Below, piece by piece: positions 62,055 through 64,000 of a stretch of 64,000 nt of DNA. The notes beneath the pieces are model-generated. The model saw only the letters and a list, made by a program, of their open reading frames with translations, had not been told where the DNA came from and ran no database searches. Position 1 is the first letter of the stretch. Every line of letters starts with the position of its first letter. Source of the stretch: Colius striatus (Eukaryota; Chordata; Aves; Coliiformes; Coliidae); assembly GCF_028858725.1 (NCBI RefSeq), contig NC_084760.1:94609867-94673866 (forward strand), read 5' to 3'. The position numbers were made by a program, and so were the translations under genes.

Positions 62055-63242
62055 GGTCATTTTTCCATGCCCAGAGTGACAAAGATTTACATAAAAGTGA
62101 ATTATTAGGTGTGGCCCTGTCTGGGTGCCAGATGCCCACCAAGTCATTCTATCACTCCCACTCCTAAGCTGGACAAGGGAGAGATAAATATAACAAGAGG
62201 TTTTTGAGTTAAGGATGGAGAGATCACTCAGCAATTAGTATCATGGGCAAAACTGATTCAACTTGGGGAAAAATGGTTTGATTTATTAATGAACAATCAG
62301 AACAGAGCAGGGAGATGAGAAACCTAAATCTTTAACCACCTCCCCTCACCCCTCCCTCTTCCCAGAGCTCCCCTTCCTTCCCTCCCAGCAGTGCAGGGGA
62401 TGGGGGATGGAGGTTACAGTCAGTTCATTACAGACAGACTTTGCTGCTGCTTCTTCTCAGGGAGACGCCTCCTCACACTTTTCACTGATACACTGTGTGG
62501 TCCTTCCCCATGGGAGACAGTCCTTCACAAACCTCTCCAACGTGGGTCCTTCCTGTGGGCTACAGTTCCTCACAAACTGCTCCAGCATGGGTCCTTCTCA
62601 CAGGGTTCAGTCCTTCACACCCTGCCTCAAAGTGGGTTATCCATGGGGAGAACAGTCCTTCAGGTACCAACTGCTCCAGCCTGAGTCCCTCATAGGATCA
62701 CAAGTCCTGACAGTAAACCTGCTCTGATGTGGGCTTCTCTCTCCCCACAGTCTGTGCCAGGAACTTGCTCCAACATGGGCTTCCCATGCAGTCACAGCCT
62801 CCTTCAGGCATCCACCCTGTCTGGCGTGGGGTCCTCCACGGGCTGCAAATGGATCTTTGCTTCCTGGTGGCCTCCATGGACTGCAGAGGGACAGCTGCCT
62901 CCATGGTCTTCACAGGAGAGTCTTTCTTTCAGGACCACGCCCCTTTGTCCCCTGCCTTCTCCACTGACCTTGGTGTCTAGGGAGATGTTTTCACATCCTC
63001 ATTCCCCTCTGCTGCTGGTGCAGTTTAGCAACTGCACAGCAACTTCTTCCCCTTCTCAGATACATATTCACAGAGGTATTACCTCAGTCACTAATTGTCC
63101 AGGCCTTGGTCAGCTGTGGGTCCATCATAGAAATGAATGGCGTTAGCCCTATCAGATACAAAGGAAGCTTCTGGCTTTGTTTACAGAAACCTCCCTTGTA
63201 GCCCCCCTGCTACCAAAACAAGGCCCAGGCAAAACTGCTACA
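62055..63242 (-). mobile_element. Avian LTR-like element, nearly complete, in ALK intron 1
   Basis: Read on the minus strand, the element starts TGTAGCAGTTTTGCC at 63242, with a GGTAGCAGGGGGGCTACAAG stretch at about 63202-63221. It passes through a GC-rich tandem-repeat section and a C-rich/G-rich stretch, and has a polyadenylation signal AATAAA (complement at 62282-62287) before its end near 62055. A 6-bp direct repeat TTAGGA at 62049-62054 and 63243-63248 is consistent with a target-site duplication. The order and words match a high-copy bird repeat I recall as ERV/LTR-type, though I cannot name the subfamily, and the expected terminal CA at the 3' edge is not clear. No viral gene is present. 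It is antisense to ALK. Confidence 0.7.
62518..62792. repeat. Internal 45-bp tandem repeat within the LTR-like element
   Basis: Units begin with CAG(T)TCCTT-like words at 62518, 62563, 62608 and 62653, exactly 45 bases apart. They continue less regularly at about 62701, 62748 and 62789. Each unit carries a variant of CTGCTCCAACATGGGTCC. Because 45 is a multiple of three, several frames stay open across the array, producing three overlapping spurious plus-strand open frames (62391-63146). Confidence 0.85.
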
Positions 63243-63248
63243 TTAGGA

Positions 63249-64000
63249 CTCACAGAAATCATAAAGGGAAAGAGTTAACAGTCAGGCCTGTGTAAAAAAA
63301 AAAACCTTTTGGGATAGTAAACTGTGCAGAAATTGTCTTTAATCAATTTTTAAATGAAGCAGGATTGCTATTACTTGTCGAACTAATGTCAGGCCATGGA
63401 TAACAAATGGGATTTGAATATGTCATAATCAAGTAGCCCAGCAACATTATACATTTCAAATCAGCTGTGAGATCTTGGTCTTTGTCCTCTTTCCCATTCT
63501 GAGCATGAAATAACCTTATGAGGGGTGGTTTCCTTAAATGCATCCAAGTGTTAAGGCATGGGAATTGTGTGGTCTTACAAAAAAACAGTCTTAAGTGAAT
63601 TCTTCTAGTCTGAAGTATTTAACATCAAGAGATGTTAATAAGATTTCACTAGAAGTGGCCTAGGATGTAATTTTTTGTCTCTTATTTTAGATGCTATAAA
63701 ATATAGCTGAAACCCAGCTTTTCCTCCAGGTTAAACTGATGTGATTGGAGATCTAAATACTTATTGGGCTTGTTCATGCCCTGTGTTTCCTCATTTTGAG
63801 CCAGTGTGGAATTGGTAGTTAAAATATTGTAAGGAAAAGTTCTTGCATTCAAGGATCTCAAAATACTTAAAAAACTAATGAATTCTCATTACATTTCTAT
63901 TAAGTGGGTAGATTACATAAATATGTAAACTATGGCTAAGTGACTTATCTAGGATTACTGAGTGTGGCTTTGTAAAGCAGACTTCTCTGTCAGTGCTCTT
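63249..64000. other. ALK intron 1, terminal block
   Basis: No gene or recognisable repeat was seen up to the window end. Confidence 0.5.

Larger units (their letters stand above)
34968..64000 (+). other. ALK: ALK intron 1 (5' part, runs off the window)
   Basis: The interval starts with the donor GTGAGC. No sequence resembling the second ALK exon (start of the first MAM region) was recognised downstream, which fits the very long first intron of vertebrate ALK genes. GC content drops sharply after about 35200. The intron carries a long minus-strand CR1, an LTR-like element, microsatellites and stretches without visible repeats. The extent is inferred from the absence of a recognised acceptor exon. 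Confidence 0.8.

Noticed and set aside
62391..63146. Three overlapping plus-strand frames with internal protein repeats
   Set aside because: They read through the 45-bp tandem repeat of an LTR-like element, so the repeats are a consequence of the DNA period.

Overview
This window looks like vertebrate, specifically avian, nuclear DNA. It is mostly non-coding, has interspersed CR1 LINE copies with the typical bird 3' end (repeats of ATTCTATG), carries a bird-type LTR-like repeat, and holds a single GC-rich CpG island. CR1 copies matching the younger consensus lie beside much more decayed ones. The species cannot be named from the sequence.

The one confidently recognised gene is ALK (anaplastic lymphoma kinase, a receptor tyrosine kinase). 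Its first coding exon is at 34385-34967 on the + strand, inside a CpG island (about 33740-35180). The exon encodes a signal peptide and the N-terminal part of the ectodomain, and ends at a canonical donor (CAG|GTGAGC). No later ALK exon was recognised, so everything from 34968 to the window end is read as the 5' part of a very long intron 1.

Layout: 1-34 kb is upstream flank. It holds a large purine/pyrimidine inverted array of GAAAGTGAAA-like motifs (about 6929-7278) abutting a minus-strand CR1, an LTR-like fragment (11745-12111), an old CR1 split by a younger CR1 (19225-20330), several short minus-strand CR1 3' ends, a 1.2-kb plus-strand CR1 (28985-30164), and an unrecognised minus-strand open frame with splice-like borders (32233-32583), divergent from ALK. 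34-35.2 kb is the ALK promoter and exon 1. 35.2-64 kb is intron 1. It contains a long minus-strand CR1 with a reverse-transcriptase remnant (48788-49908), microsatellites, a 17-bp hairpin (58873-58914), and a nearly complete LTR-like element with an internal 45-bp tandem repeat (62055-63242) flanked by a 6-bp direct repeat.

I see no bacterial-type operon, CRISPR array, tRNA or rRNA. I did not find a clear new biological system. The best leads are the IRF-like inverted array, the divergent open frame near ALK, and the compact octamer/GC/CCAAT/CRE-like promoter cluster.
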